A stretch of DNA of 64,000 nucleotides from Dicaeum eximium (lineage: Eukaryota > Chordata > Aves > Passeriformes > Dicaeidae). Of this stretch, positions 12,892 to 27,900 are shown piece after piece (within the stretch, counting starts at the first letter, position 1; every line of letters starts with the position of its first letter). The position numbers and the translations under genes are program-made. The notes below the pieces were generated by a model. The model was not told the DNA's origin. It was given only the letters and a program-made list of their open reading frames with translations, and did not search any database. The DNA is taken from assembly GCA_013396995.1 (NCBI GenBank), contig VWZP01001727.1, forward strand, positions 690,768 through 754,767, in the 5' to 3' direction.

Positions 12892-12924
12892 CTAGGCTAT
12901 GTTGTTTTCTTTCATTTTTTTTTT
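12892..12924 (-). other. CCDC18: A10 run, frame change and premature stop in CCDC18 exon 23
   Basis: The exon 13023-12878 is 146 nt long. The mammalian counterpart is a phase 0-0 exon of 48 codons (144 nt). After CAG CTG AAG the minus strand has ten A bases at about 12924-12915. Reading on in frame gives MKENNIA and then TAG. Shifting by two bases gives ERKQHSLEALGK up to a normal GT donor at 12877, which matches the conserved protein. So the run is two bases too long, or one too short, to keep the frame. It may be a homopolymer assembly error or a real indel. Confidence 0.75.
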
Positions 12925-15900
12925 CTTCAGCTGATTGATTTCCTGATCTCTCTGGAGCAATTCAAACTCTTTTTCACGAAGCTCATCTTTAGAATGCTGG
13001 AGTTTCCTCTCTAAGCTCTCAATCTGAACAGAAAATGCAATTAAATCAGAACCAATATTTTACCGAAGTCAGAACAATTTTATTAAAAAAAAAAACAAAA
13101 CACACAAAACAAACCAAACAAAACTCACAAATATTGTTAGTATTAACCCTGACTTTGGATTCCTCTGTCAATTTTTTATTTTGTCTACATTTTCCTTTAC
13201 TAAAAGAGCAGTTTGGGAGCTGTATCATATCAAGTGAAAAATAGGTTTTTGGTTTTGCACTGTTATAGCTTTGCAAAATGTGTAGTTTTAATTGACAAAC
13301 ATCTATTTTTACTGGTACATTCCTTCCCTCTCCCTACAATAAAAGGAGTTTTTATCTTCTAGATTAAATCCGGCCAGCTATTGTGCCCAAGGACTAGACA
13401 GAATTAGCTGGCCTTTGTAAGGGAAACTGTGTTTTTGATTAAGAAGAATTACCTGTTTATTGCATTCCTTAATTTCCAACTCTGACTTCTCTAAATTGCA
13501 CTGTAATTGAATTATTTGTTGCTCCATTTCTCCCTTATGCTCAAGAAATGTCATATCCAATTGTGTAATCTAGAGGTAAAAAAGGAAGAAAAGGAAATAT
13601 TTTATTTTGAACTAATATGCATATTTTAAGAAGCCATATTACAAACTATGAGAGCAAAGTGAATGAAATTAATCCTTTGTAGCCTCAAGAGTATTCTCTC
13701 AAGTAGTCTACACCCAGTAGCTACACCCTAGCTATTTCATTTAAATACTGTCCAAACATAAAAAGAAAAGGGTAAAATTGAGAAAAAGTCCAAAACTGAA
13801 TATGTTAGGTCCTCATATACACATAATGCAAATCTACTTCTGCTTTTCAAAGAAATATGTGTAGTTTATTATACTAATCCACCATGTTAGGAAGTGCCAA
13901 ATTTTGCCAAACCAAAAAAATTCAGTTCATCAAACACTTTGATGACTTCCTGGGGCAGTACACAGGGTACTGTGGCAAAAATACATTGCAAGATCTGGCC
14001 TCCTTAGAGTGTCAGTTCTTTAAACAGATTTATTCAAATCCCCACTCCTTCTCTCTGGACCTCAAATATTCTTGAATACAAAGGCTGTAAGTCCTTCAGG
14101 AAGAGGCTTATAATAAAGTGACAGAAGCAGAATTTTCCCATGATGGGCATCAAATGCTGAAGCCAGACCAAGAGACTGAAAATATTTCAAGTCAGCTACA
14201 GAAATTTATTCACAACAAAGATACCATTTCATATTTAGAGGCTGCTTTAATGTGAATCAAATACGCTCCAGTGCAAACAAGGAAAGGAATCTATCATCTC
14301 TGAGCACCCTTGAGCACAGATCTTTCCTTCCTCTTAGCAAACATCAAGATGAGAACAGTTGTCCCATAACTTTATCACTAATGAAGAATCTTGGGACAGG
14401 TTATGGCATAAGGCTTCTGATTTTCCTGGTACATAAGGCTTCAGCAACATACAGCTGGTTTGAGGTTGGCACTGTGGCTGTAGTAACCAGTGCAGTTTGA
14501 GACAATAAATCAAAGCAACAAAACCTAGCAGGTTTTTTATAAAAGTTACCTACTATATAACAGGAATAATTGTCAGTAACATCCTTAAAAATTATCTCAC
14601 CTGAGCTACTCTTTGTTTCAGTTCCCAATTCCTTTCTTTCAGTGCTTGGTCCATGTCAAGGAGTTCCTGCTTTTTGTCTTCAATTTCATCCTTGCAATAT
14701 CTGAAATTCTCGTATGTTTAATTGCTTAATGCACATTCAGTTGCTTAGCTTCAAATATCCAGCTTGAAAATCATGAGATCTATTACTTACTTAAAGCATA
14801 TCACCCTAAAGACTAATTGATTGCAAGGAAACAAACCCAAATAGAATAACTCTGTTAATTATATTCCAGGTGGGGAATTCCTAATAACTTCATTATTCAA
14901 GTTATTAATTGGCTATATCAGGATCCTTTAAAAAAGAAAGTATCATTAATTTGTGATCAGAAGGAAACTGCACAGTTTGACTATTCTTATGATTACTTCA
15001 CAGCTTTAGGATTCAGAAAATAATTTCAGCAAATTTTCAAACAGAATTCCCCAAAAAGAATTCAGCACCACTTTTAGAAATTAAAAATGAGCTGAGGATC
15101 TCAAATATCAAGTTATCTGATGGCCATAAATCACCACAAAATTTTAGAGAGCTGCTAAGAACATTAAAAAACCCCATCCAAACTACTCTCTATTCTTAAG
15201 GAATAACAACATAACTAAGTTTTTGTGACAGAAAAGATACCAGCTCACCTGAGCTCAGTTGTTAGATCCATGATAGCAATGTTCTTCTCCTCCAGAGAGG
15301 ACTGTGCATTCTGTAATGCATCTTGCAGCTCCTGAAGCTGTGTTAAAGTGACCTTTAATTCTTCACAGGTATTCTGTAATGCAGATTCCAGTTCTGCTAT
15401 TTTCTGTAAGGCGTTCCTGTGGCAAGTCTCAGTTTGAAGCAGCTTATCTTCTAAATCATTCACTATTTTACACACACACCACAAAAGAGAATGTTTAATC
15501 ATCACTACATCAGGGTCTTCATGCAACACCACTACCTAGCAGCACTTGTGGTCATAATAAATTTTCAGTGTCACTATTTTTTAGGACAATCTAGAAAAGC
15601 AGTGACTGCTTACACCAAAAAAAATTATGGTACCTTAGTATTTGCTAGTTTTACTCAGTTTATAAACAACAATTGACCTGAAACATACAGATATATCTAA
15701 AAACATCTGGCCAAGGAGACAGTACAGACACAGTATAGAAACTGAACATGTAGTGCTAGGAAAAGTGCAAGCAGAATTGCTGGTATTTCTCTGGCTTAAA
15801 ACAATGGTACAATTAAACTAAACAGAAGATGATGGATTGGGAAGTTTGTTATTTCCATAGACTTGTGGGGTCTTCTTACTGAGAAGAAGAAGAAACTTCT

Positions 15901-18900
15901 TCTGTTTGTTCCAAAGAGCTGCATTTTTTGAATAGCATATGCCTTTATTAAAGCTAAGTGTCTCATTTGACTATTACAATAATCTGCATTACCAATATAC
16001 AGGGGAAACTACTTAGTATTTCACATGGGGTGAAGGTATTTACCACAAAACTGAGAATTTGCAAAAGTATGTGAAAAATGTTTGTGATTTTTTTAGGTTG
16101 TGGGGGTGTTGTTCATTTGGGTTTGGTTTTGTTTGGGTTTAAAAAGATTATCATTTTTTGACCCTCATGTACTTGATTATGAAAGGGGGTGAAGGAAAAA
16201 TGTCTAATACATACAGAGGAATAGTTTAATGAAAGGAAGCCTGAGAAAGAAAATAGCCAAATTACCCTCCTTTGCTTTTTTATTGAGCTCTGATCTTGCT
16301 TCTTTCAGAGTGATATCCAGCTGATTTATCTGCAGTGCTTTGTTTGCACCATCTCGTTTTAATTGCACTACTTCTTTTTCCATGCCAGTAAGTTCATTCT
16401 TGCACTGCTCCATCTCCAATTTAATCTGTCTAATAGAAGCAACCAGAACAAAATGAACCATGGAATAACAAGAGCAACATGGTCTAAGACAAGCGTTTGT
16501 GAGTAAAATAGAAATAAAAGTCATGTTAAGTAGGCTTTTCTTGTAATCAAAACTGTATTCTTTGAGACCAGCAAGCTCCTGTAGAATTTACTGTCTACAG
16601 TTACAAGCAAGCTGATATGGTTTTGATTTGGATATGATATGGAATTGCTTTATGAAGTGCTGTCTTAAGGCTAAATAGGTTGCCAGGACATGCATTAATT
16701 CCATTGGAAAACTGTTCCAGAAAACCATGCCTCTGCCAGTCAGAAGCTTCCCTTGGTTTGTTTTTTTTAAGATTTCTAGTCTATGCTCACAGAGAGACTG
16801 AAGTGTAAGCCCAGAGCTGAACACCATTTCAGACAGCAAGCAAGATCCATATGCTCATGTGCAGAATGCACCTCTCCCTTACACTAAACCTACCTGATGG
16901 TACAATTAAGTTCATCCACCTTCTGTCTGTTTAAATCTGCTTCCTGAACAGCTTGGCATAGTTTCTCCTCCACCTTTCTTAACTCATCTTCTGCACATGC
17001 TTTCTGCTTCTGAAGCTCTTTTTCCAAATATGATACCTATTTAAAACGGCATTTAAAGAATACTTTCAAATTGCATACCAAAGAAATACACGTTCTTGTC
17101 TTACAACTCGCATAGGGAGAGTTTTACACAACAGATTTCTTTATAGTCTGTAGGTAATTTAAAACTAAAACTCTGCACATTTGACAGACAAATAGTTTCT
17201 AGTAAATGTAACAAGATGCAAATTTCTGAATTTAAATGCAGCTCTCCTTAATTGCAGTCTAGGGCTTGATTTTCCAACTACCTAGCCACTCTAATGCTAA
17301 CTAGAATTTTTGATAGCTCAGAACCTGGATTAAGATCAAACAAGACACTAAACTCTTTATTTTAGACATATCAAATAATAATTATCAACTCAGTTATCAA
17401 AGAAATATTCAGATTTTATAGGTATTATGAAAACATATAGAAGACATTTAATTTTCTCCATATATGTAGACACTTCCCACCATACTATACCTGTTTTTCA
17501 AGTTTAATTTGATTATCTTCCAACTCCCCATTTCTAACAGTTTCCTGCTGTAACATTTGCTGCTGATGATGCAAAGTTTGTTGCAGAAGAATATTTTGTT
17601 CACTCATGTCCTGAATATTCTGACCTTTTATTTTTATTTCTTTCTGTAAATAATGAAGCTGAAAAGATATGTATTTTCCATTACAAAAAAATTTTTTTTT
17701 GCAGTTGCATCAGCTATTTTCTCTTAATGAAAACAGAAGCACACTTGTGATTTAATAAAACTTATGTTTTACATAACAGACCTCATAATTCATCATTGAG
17801 TTATGCTCTATACAGTGAGGAAAGTAATAACTTCTCAGTCAGTCCCACATTTTGATTCTTGCTTTCTAAATATAACTTGTCAGTATTTTTAAACCATACA
17901 TAGCAGATTTTTAGTTAGAACTACTTTTCTTTCTGCCAGTCTTCTTTATTTGTCAGAAAGTCCTTGTTTTCCCTTTGAGATTTTGTTCTCAGTCCTCCCC
18001 TTCATTTATTTTTGCCTGTATGACAATAGTAATTCTAATAAAAAAGGGAATTTTGAGTGCCTAACTTGTTTTATGTTGAATAATCTGGTTTCTCAGTGGT
18101 GAATGCCAGAGGGAACTGTTCTGGGGAACAAAAGAAAAAAAAAAAGGGGGAGTGTTCTTGGAAAAAAAAATCAAAAAGAAATCACTAACTGCTCACTCCG
18201 AGAAGTAATGACTGGAATTTATTTATGAAAACAGTGGTCACAATTATAGAGGCTCACTTGCAACACTTGATGTTTCACACAGCATCCAGTCCCTTCTCAT
18301 GCAGTGTAAGAACAACAGGGTTCAGGGCTCAAGCAGCAGCAGTAAATATCACAGGCTTGTGCATGACACAGACCACACAACTTCCATCAAGTTAATCCTG
18401 TACAGGGTCCAGCACAGCAACCTCCACTTGACTAAAGCCTCTCTCAGAGTAGGCCAGCACTGACATGATCAGCCTACTATATAATTAGTTCACCCACAAA
18501 TAAAAATTCATTCTAATATTTAAAGTTAACCCTTTCTTGCTTTCAAGTAGTAGTGGAAAGTTTGATAAAATTCGGGATCTAGGAGTAAACATCTTTTTAT
18601 GCTCAGGACTTCTTCCCCATTAAGACAGTTGAAAAACAGATCCATTTTGTGCACTTAAATTTAGATTACAATAGAGCTCTTTCTGTTTTTTCCAAGTTAA
18701 TGTTTTGTTTCACATGATTCTGATTTTGTTACTTCTTTCAACAATTCATTTATCTTAGTGCTTCTTTTCCCTTAAATTACCCCCTGTTTCTGACTTATGA
18801 TTTTCCCCTTTACCCTCACAAAATATATCATTTTTTCCCAGTTTACTTTCCATTCACAGGTCCTGTTGCAAATTTTGGCCGTCATTTTAAACTTTTAGAT

Positions 18901-21900
18901 TAAAGCAATCATAACAAGAGTTTCTGCAATACAGAAAAGCTGTAAAACAACTTGTTACCTCTTCAGACCTTTCTTTCAGCTGATTTTCAAACATCTCCTT
19001 ATTTTCTTGTGACTGACTCAAGTACAGTGCAACTTCATCCTTGCATACATTTAGTGCTGACTCAAGTTGTCGTACCTAGGTGAATGCAATAGATTATTTA
19101 AAATTGCATGGCATGGTTTGTATTAACTGGTCTAAAAATTGTATGAAAAGACAGCTTTGTGTAAAACATCAGAAAAGCTACATTTATATCATATGAATAT
19201 TAAAAGAGTCATGGAAGATTATAGTAAACTTTAAACTGAAATAGTTTTCAAACATTAAAATTATTTGTGAAATTCAAAATTGTAATACTTTACACTGTGT
19301 TTATATCAGATAAGACTACCAGTTATGAGAAGATATGCCAGCATTTGTCGGTAGCTAAAATTTAAAAGCAAACATGGGGTCAGTACCAAATCATTAATCC
19401 ATCATATTTCATTACATACAGAACTGCATAAATAAATTTGGAATTATCATCATAGGTGAGTTGACACAGATGTTTTTCAAAAAACCTACTCAGATCTTAC
19501 TACAATTCTTTTCAAAAAGTTACCAAGCAGCATGATTTCCCTTTCTGCACTGGGAGACAGAGCCTGAGTTCCATCAAATGGGAAAAGAAGAGCTTTGAGC
19601 AGTGTCAGCACGTTAATCTATTTTACACTTTTGATGCTCATTTGGATTTGAGTAATGTCTAACAAATGCCTTATAACCTTGAACGCATAAAAATTATAAC
19701 AAACAAACCCCAAGATGTTAAGGCACAGTAATTAAGGTTTTCTTAAGCATTTGGTATCAATGCTAGGATTTCTCACCATTTGATTTCAATGCTAGGATTA
19801 CTCATCAGTGAGAATTGTGCTGAATTTAGCTGCAGAATGTCTAATTCTTCCAATTTTGCAATCAGACTACCAGTTTTCTAAACTATACTGGACTTTGTAT
19901 CTCTGTCCCCAGCTGATTCAAGACCTTTTTGAAGAGAAATTATTATGTATCTTAATTTTAATTCTCTGGAAAACATCCCAAATACTGCAAAGCCACTTGG
20001 ATAGAAAATTGGTCCAACACAAGCTCAGAAAGAGCATGAAAACAGCAAAGTCCCCAGTATGTTCTCCCACTGATATCCTGAAGATTTAATACGTGACTGG
20101 GGTAAATCCGCACATGGCATTGGTTTATTGAAATCCTGTTACAAGTGCTGCATGGAAAATGTTTATCAAACAAACACTAGGAAGAGCTGGAGATGGCTAA
20201 AAACATTCTAGTATCACATGTGTCTAAAATACATATTGTGTGTAGACCAAAAGCATATATAACATTAGCTCTATGAGACAATGTTGGACTTTAGGAGTAC
20301 AATAAGCACAAGTTTGCCCTATTTGTAACTACAGCAACTGCATTAAGCAATTATGCATTGCATAATCTCTTACTGTAGGTTTCATCATACTTCTTTTAAT
20401 TAAAAAAAAAGAAAAGAAAACAAAATGAAATGACAGATAAAAAATAAATACTTCAGATAAATGACTTCTGGAATATTTACTTAAGACAAATTGATATAAA
20501 ATCGTTTTTCTATAAAAGGTAAAAGGAAATACACTGTTACTGCAATCTTTAAAACTATTACTTGAACATTATAGAGAGCTTACTAACTTTGATTTTTTCT
20601 TCTGTTAATTGACTTTCCAGCATCTTCAATCCTTGATCTTTCTTGACATTTTGATTTTCCATTTCCTGTTATTACAGATATTTTTATTCAAGAGAACCAA
20701 ATATAAATATTACATAACGTTAATCTAATGTTATAAAGTTATATGTAATTTAATAAAAACTCATAATCAGAATCAGGAAAAAAATACAGATCAGTGTCTC
20801 CAAAACACAATTGCTAGTATTTGTGTACATGATACTCTGAAGTGAATTTGGTTGCTGAAAGATGTCTCTTCATATTCTGCAGCAGCAGGCATTATTAAAA
20901 GGAATAAAACATTATCACACTAGAACATTATTGGTTTTCCACCTAGTGCAGGATTGATGCAATAATTCTTTATCCAGATCTCTTTCCTTTCATTAGAGAG
21001 AGAAACCCAAGGGGCAATCCAGAGGCATAAAGAAAATGCTAAGACAGAAAATACTGAAAGGTCATTAAAATTTGTACAATATACAGTAGTAGTAGTAGTA
21101 ATTGGTGACTACACTAGATTCAGTCAATTTCTCAAACAAGAACTAAGAAGCAAAAACATAAACATCTTTTATTTTCCCCAATTTTTCCATGTATTCGTGG
21201 ATATGCTTTCCATTATTTTTAGTCACTTGCTTGATTTGCATTTAAAGAAAGCCAAGAGCCATCCTTACCTCTCTGTTTCCTTTCAGCAGCCGGTCCAATG
21301 ATTCAATGTGATGCTGTTTATGTATAACCTCTTGTTGTAAAATAGATATTATTTTCTCTTGTTCAGTGAATTGTTGATGTTTCTTCTCCAGCTGTGTCTG
21401 AAGCTGTCCATAATTTCTTATTTTAATAAAAATGTATTGATCTAGATACGTGATTCAGTTCTATTCACACATCATTTTTATAATGAAAATTAAATACATT
21501 ACTGCCATCAGCAGTACTGCAGTCTTAAAATTATCAAGAAATCCCAAGCACTTAATATCTTAAATCCAGAGGAGAATGAGGGAGACAGAGTGTAACTGTC
21601 TGCAATTACAGACATTAAGACATGCATACATTCTTTACTAAAAGATGAGATGCTTCTTAAACAGCTAGAAATAATCACAGTTATATTTCTAATCACATGG
21701 AGAAACATTTCTTCTCTAGAGACTGAAAGACCCCCAACAGCTCTCCCTGAATGCAGACACTCATAAGGCTCAGATTGGCAGAGGTTCAGGCAGTGAGAAC
21801 ATCTTTAGAAGCTGTCATGCTTTAAACCCAGTAGGCACTACAGCTATACTTTTTTTTTCTGTGTGTTTGGAGCAAAAAACAACAGTACTCTTTCCTAAGT

Positions 21901-24900
21901 CCTTATTTCTCTTCAGTTGAGCAGGATATGAATATTTCAGAGGGAAAGTTGTATAGCTAGTTAGATGGAAAATGTACTAAAATCAGGGAATGTAGGGAGA
22001 AGAAAGAGCTTTTTAACATGACCTTTTTTAATGGATGTATCTCGAAATTACAAGAGAAATTAATATAGGAAAACGTTACCAATATAACACTCATACATAC
22101 TGCCACACCATAAAGGTCTTACTAGGTCAATCTGTTTCTCCATTTCTTTGTGCTGCTCGAGGTGAAGCAACTTTTCATTTTCAAAAGCAGAAGTTATTTT
22201 CTCATGTTCTTCACTGATAGTTGTTTCCAGCTCATGAATGCATCTGTTTTTTCCCTGGGAAGTGGCAACAATCAAAGGACTTAATAAAAAAATTTAGCTG
22301 TGATATTAAACAGTGGTTTATTTGATCATCTGGTTTCTAGATTTCATAAAGGAACAACAAACAAAATTCTGAAGTTACAGAGAGCATGTGTCATCTTAAA
22401 GGATGTCACATTTATACCACAGGTATAGAATATCAGTAAATGCAGCCACTACAGAGACAGGGCGTCTGCCAAGATGGATTATGGCACAGATAACAACTCC
22501 TGACAAATGTGTTCACATGGATAGATGGAATCTTTAAAATACCATTTTGAATACTTTTTAATTTACAAATCTACATGTATTTCACTGAAACAAATGACAA
22601 TTCAACAGGGCCAGGTCTTCATTGCATGTATCACCACAAGGAAAATGTAGCATGTTCATTAATAACTTACCACATTCAAGGGCAGGGAAAAAGGGATGGT
22701 TTATTTCAAACAAGATTCTGTTCTTAAAACCTGTGTTCCTAAAATCTGCACTGATTATTTAGCAGATCTGAACGTCAACACATTTTGAATACAGGGAATA
22801 CAACTGTCAAGTTAAACTTTTACATATTTTTAAATAAATGTGGTTTCTCACTGAGAACATTTTACCATGACTTCCAGTTCCAACTCAGTATTTCTTTCTG
22901 CAGCAGTGGAATAAGCAATAGTCTTTTCTTCCAACTGTTTCTCAAGTGCAGACAGCTGAGAAGATTTCTTTCTTATCTGAAATCAAATATGGCAAAAAAC
23001 AGCATGTAGACAACTGTTTCAGTTTTATTCAAATATTTGTATGCACTTTCTTAACACCAATTCCATCTTAGCTACTACTGTAGTATTTTTAATGAACTGT
23101 TTGTTGACAGTTTGTTGTTAATGAACTGTTTGTTAAACATTTGTTGTTAATGAACTGTTTGTTAAACTATCAGTTTAATGAACTGATTTTGTTGAACTGT
23201 TATATTTTATTACTTACAGAGAAAGATTCAGGACAATTTACCTACAATTTATCCAATTAATTATCAGTGAAATAGCTTTACATATTTATAACATTGACAT
23301 TCATTATTAGGAAATAACTGCAAAGCCCATTATGCCAAACTCTACAAACACAGCACCAGAATGCAAACATTAGAAATGTAATTTATTCACACTGAGAAAA
23401 GCTGAAGCCTAAATTTTTTCTTTTGTGACGCCCTGGTACTGATGTTCACCTCTGACAACTACAGTAATATTTAATGAGGAATAATACAACTGTTCTTTCA
23501 ACCTGTTTCCTAGGATTACCCATTAATTCAACCACACCAAAGCAACAAGACTGTGTGTATTTTCCACATAACAAATCAAATTAATAGCAGAAAAGCCTAC
23601 TAACCATATCAGCTTTAAAACAGTATTTCTGACAACTAACAAATTACAGTTGCTGAGTCTTTTCTGCTTGCTGAAAAGTTTAGTTTGAATTTTTCTCAAA
23701 TTAATCAGATTTTTAAATTATTGTGGCAATTGCAGTTTTTCCGTAACTATTGTCTTCACTATCTTTGACTACTGAACTGAAGAAAAAGTGGCACATTCTT
23801 TTCAGTGCTATTAAAAACTTACTTCTCTCTCTAAGCTACTAGTTTTTGAAGCCTTCTTCAATAGGTCTTCCTGTATGGTTTGAAACTGACTGGTTCTTTG
23901 AGCCATGCTGGTCCTCAAGGCAGAATTCTCAGCATCTGCTTTTATCAGTTTAGTGCGTAGCTCTTCTATCTCTTTCTGGAATTTTTGCCTCACCTTTTCA
24001 AATTGTTTGCTTATAAGTTCCAACTGTTGACATTTTCTCCTCTCTCAAAGTAGGAAAAATAAATTTAATATTAATTTATAAAAAAACATGCAAAGCCATA
24101 ATGTAACTGAAAACAGTGACTCATGAAAACAAACAAAACCCCCAACAAAACCCCAAGAAACAAACAAACAAAATAAAGGCAGCATCATCAGATAGGTGTC
24201 CTGACTTAATTTCATGGAGCAGGCCTAACAGTAATGACAGAAGCTATCAGAGAAACATTGTAACAGCAGGATACAGAGAAAAGAGTCAACAAAAACACAG
24301 AGAGTTTAGCATGACCTGCATAAAGAAAAAAATACGTGGTTCCATTTCAACACAACCCTAGCTCAGCTACTGCTGAACGAGTAACTTATGCAGCTAAAGA
24401 AAGAAATATATTAAAGAAAGAAATATATTGTGTCAGTTGATAGTTTCCAAAGTGGGAAAATGTTCTCTGTTCAACCAAAGCATACATGCTGTAAAACCAA
24501 CTTGAACCCTTGCAGAACATTTCTGTTCTGTGGATTAATTAGACAGAACAGCAGAGCTATTTCAGCAGTCTTACCTCCTGGATTTCTGATCAATTTGACA
24601 GGCTCTGTTTCCAGGTCACATAACCTGCTGTTTCCTTGTCCTTCACTACCGTTAGAAAGATGGTCACCTCCAGTACAGATAGTTAAGTTTGCACCAGGCT
24701 TCTGAATTTCTGCTTCTTTCATTGCCATTTTAATGCTATTATAAAAGAAGAGACAGTTATTTAACATTCTTTCTGCATGCTATTTCTAATAGCACCTTAT
24801 GATCCTATTCTTGCCATAGTTCAGTAACCAGAAAGTTATACCTTAGGTCTGCAATCAAAGGTTTACTTGAATCACCACAAGATTCAGAGGTAGCTTCTTT

Positions 24901-27900
24901 TGCTGAGGAACTCAATAGCTGGTGTTTGAAATGGTGCCATTTAAACTAAAAGTTAACAGAAAACAAAGGTCAATGAAAAATCAACCTTTTATTGCTCCAC
25001 AGCATCCTTAATTCATGTGTTCTATTGGCATATAAATTTTAAGACACATATACCAAGATATTAAAAGTTTGGATAACTCAATCCTTAAAATTATTCAGAA
25101 TATAATACACTGTTAAGACCAGTTACTCTACCTCTTCAGGTGCACTTAAAGACAACTGAGAAATAATGGTTTCTAGGATGTTGAGCTCTTCCCTTGAATC
25201 CTCTATTTCTTGACGACATAATTTCAAGTGGTTATGTTGCTGTGCAGTAAGTGCTCTCAGCTCTTCATTTTCACTTATTAGAGCATTTTTCTCTTTAAGT
25301 ACTACTTCTTTTTCAGAAAGTTCACTCTCAAGCTTGATGATCTTCTGATCAGACTGACTCAGCATTGATGTCATTTCAGTGTTCTTTGCCTCTGCAGCTT
25401 TAATTTCTTCTTTTGTGTTGTGATTCTCTTCCTTTAATTGTCTAAAAAGACATTTAAAAGGTATTCTCATTACGAGAAGCAGAGACTTACTAAGCTAATG
25501 TAAGGGTGTTCATACATTGCCCACTCTTGCCAAAATGGCCTAAAGAACAACAATTAAGACAGGAATGTGAGTGTGGACAAAGCATGTAAATTGAATAACC
25601 CCAAAATGTCTGTGCAGGTGTTTGTCCAAATCTAACAATTCTAAAGACAATCAGCTGATGGTTGTCTTCACTCATTAAAGCAATGAGGAAACTACCAAGG
25701 AACTTCTGAAAAAAAAAGGGGGCTTCAGCTTGAAATGAACCATAGAAGAAACATAAAAACTTGTAGCAGTTGGAGTTGGGACAGAGAGCAGTCAAAACCA
25801 GGTTTGACTGTTCCATAAGCTGCAGTCAGCATCACAACCTCCCCTGAGGCCTGAGTGCAGCCTCCCCACCAGATGCCAATAGTGTCCCTCATTCCAGCTA
25901 GGGATTGACAACAGGCAGGGACCCACAGGTGGCACTGCAAGGGGACCCCCAGGTGCCTGCCCAGGGCAGAGCACGAGGTGCAAACCAGAGCAGCCCATGG
26001 CCCCCGGGAGCAGCCAGAGACCCAGGGAACCAGTGCCCCAGAAGGCCTGGGGGAGCTTCTTCCTGGGAATGGGGGGCAGCACGTGGCATTAAAATGTTTA
26101 AAAATTAGTTACAGAAAGTAAGTAGAAATGTATTGAACTATATGAATCAAGCTGAGCATTCACAGTGACAATTGCAACATGCAAGTTCTTGTAAAACAAT
26201 TGTGCAGAGAGTTTTTAAAAGCCTTTTTGTTACCTTAGTTGCTCTTCTAGGATGTCTAGATCTTTTCTGTAGCTGATACATTTTTCATTCAACTTCTCTT
26301 TTTCTTTTTCACAATTAATTAAACGTTCTCCCAAGACTACTTCTTCAGCTTTAGCCTTAAAAAGCAACTTTTTTTTCATTAGTGTACAGCAATAAACTAA
26401 GCTTCCATGCTCAAGAGGCTATTTTTAGAAGAATATTATGCTCTTTTTGGAAACTCAGTAGATAATACTGTTGCTCACTATTGTGAAGAGAAGGAGAGAA
26501 GCAAAGAAGTTTCTTTTCTGTCATTTAGGAAAAAATTACCTTAATATTTTAGGGTATATTTGTGGTTGGCAACTTGTTCCACAAGGAAAGAAGTCTAACA
26601 AAAAAAAAACCTCTGTAAGAGCTAACTGTATTTTCTCCTCCCACAAGGCAGGAACAATTAACAATTCTGATCATTGGAACTTTGGGAGATGACTTCATTT
26701 TCATCTTAGATCTTCTTCAGCATGTTTCATTGAACAGCTTATACATATGGAAGAAAAAGAGCTCCTAAAAGGATTTTGTATTTTTAGAATGTAAACTTCC
26801 CAGCTGGCAAGCAGGAGACATAAGAAACAGCAGCAGTATTAGGATGCTGCAAAGATGCAGAGTCCAAAGATCCAGACTGTTCAAAGACAGTGTAAAATTA
26901 TATAACCGAATTTATCACCACAAACAGTTGCTTACCCCGTCCCACCTCTTTTAGGACTTTGCCACCAACAAGTGGAAACAATTGACTCACTGATGAACCT
27001 GCTGCTATTAGCTGCCTAGTCTATTGGAAGAAAACAACAGCATGGCAAATACAAGTGAAGAAAAACCTCTCACCTTTTCTAATTTTCCAGTTATTTCTGC
27101 TTTATACTTTGTGAAAGCTCTTGTCAGCTCCTCCACATTCAACAAAGCTTCATTTCTTTGCTGTTGTGCTCTGCCAAGCAAAAGATGCAAACCAATTTTA
27201 AAACCCACAAACTCCAGCCATAAATGTAACTATCTTCTCCAGTTACTAAAAACAACTACTACAGTAATTGCTCCAGATACTTACTTTCCTCTTTCAACTT
27301 TCCAAGCCCCAGATACCACATGAGAGGCCATTCCAAGAAACAACCCAGACTCCCCACTGCTTCCCTCTATCACTCCACACCCCTGGTCCTTCTCCTGTCA
27401 TTACTCATCAGGGAAGAAGTTGGCAGAGTAACCTCAGCACAGCTCAGGTGTGCAGTCTGCTCAGGACAGCCAACATAGGCACACAAGAATTCCTGCTGCT
27501 CAGTAACATTTCTCTCTTCCACTAAGGGGGCTGGGGATGGGCCAGTGCCTCATCCAAGTACAGCCGACCCTCAGATCCGTGTCTCTCAGTCTGAGGACCA
27601 GTGCCCATTTGGAGGTGGCAAAAGTATTCAGAGAAGGGGATAAAAGCATTTCAGAACAACAAAACAGTATTAGTCTAAAGCACTTCAGTTTGCCTGTAAG
27701 TAAGTTGTTGCAATTAATGATTAAAAGTAAACCATAAGAATTGTTGATACTAATCATATCATACTTAGCACTTGGCAGAAGCTCAGCTTTTCTGAAGTAC
27801 AAAAATATTTACATTTACAATTAGTAACTAAGTACAGCTAGTTCTACAACCCCACATGCTCTGAAAGAACAGCAATCATAAAGCAAAACATTTCTTCAAC

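Noticed and set aside
23091..23200. CRISPR-like direct repeats
   Set aside because: The 29-bp copies are directly adjacent with no spacers; this is a minisatellite in a vertebrate intron.
25792..26108. Overlapping open frames in the GC-rich intronic patch
   Set aside because: They exist on both strands in several frames, as expected where stop codons are rare; composition is Gly/Pro/Ala-biased with no domain.
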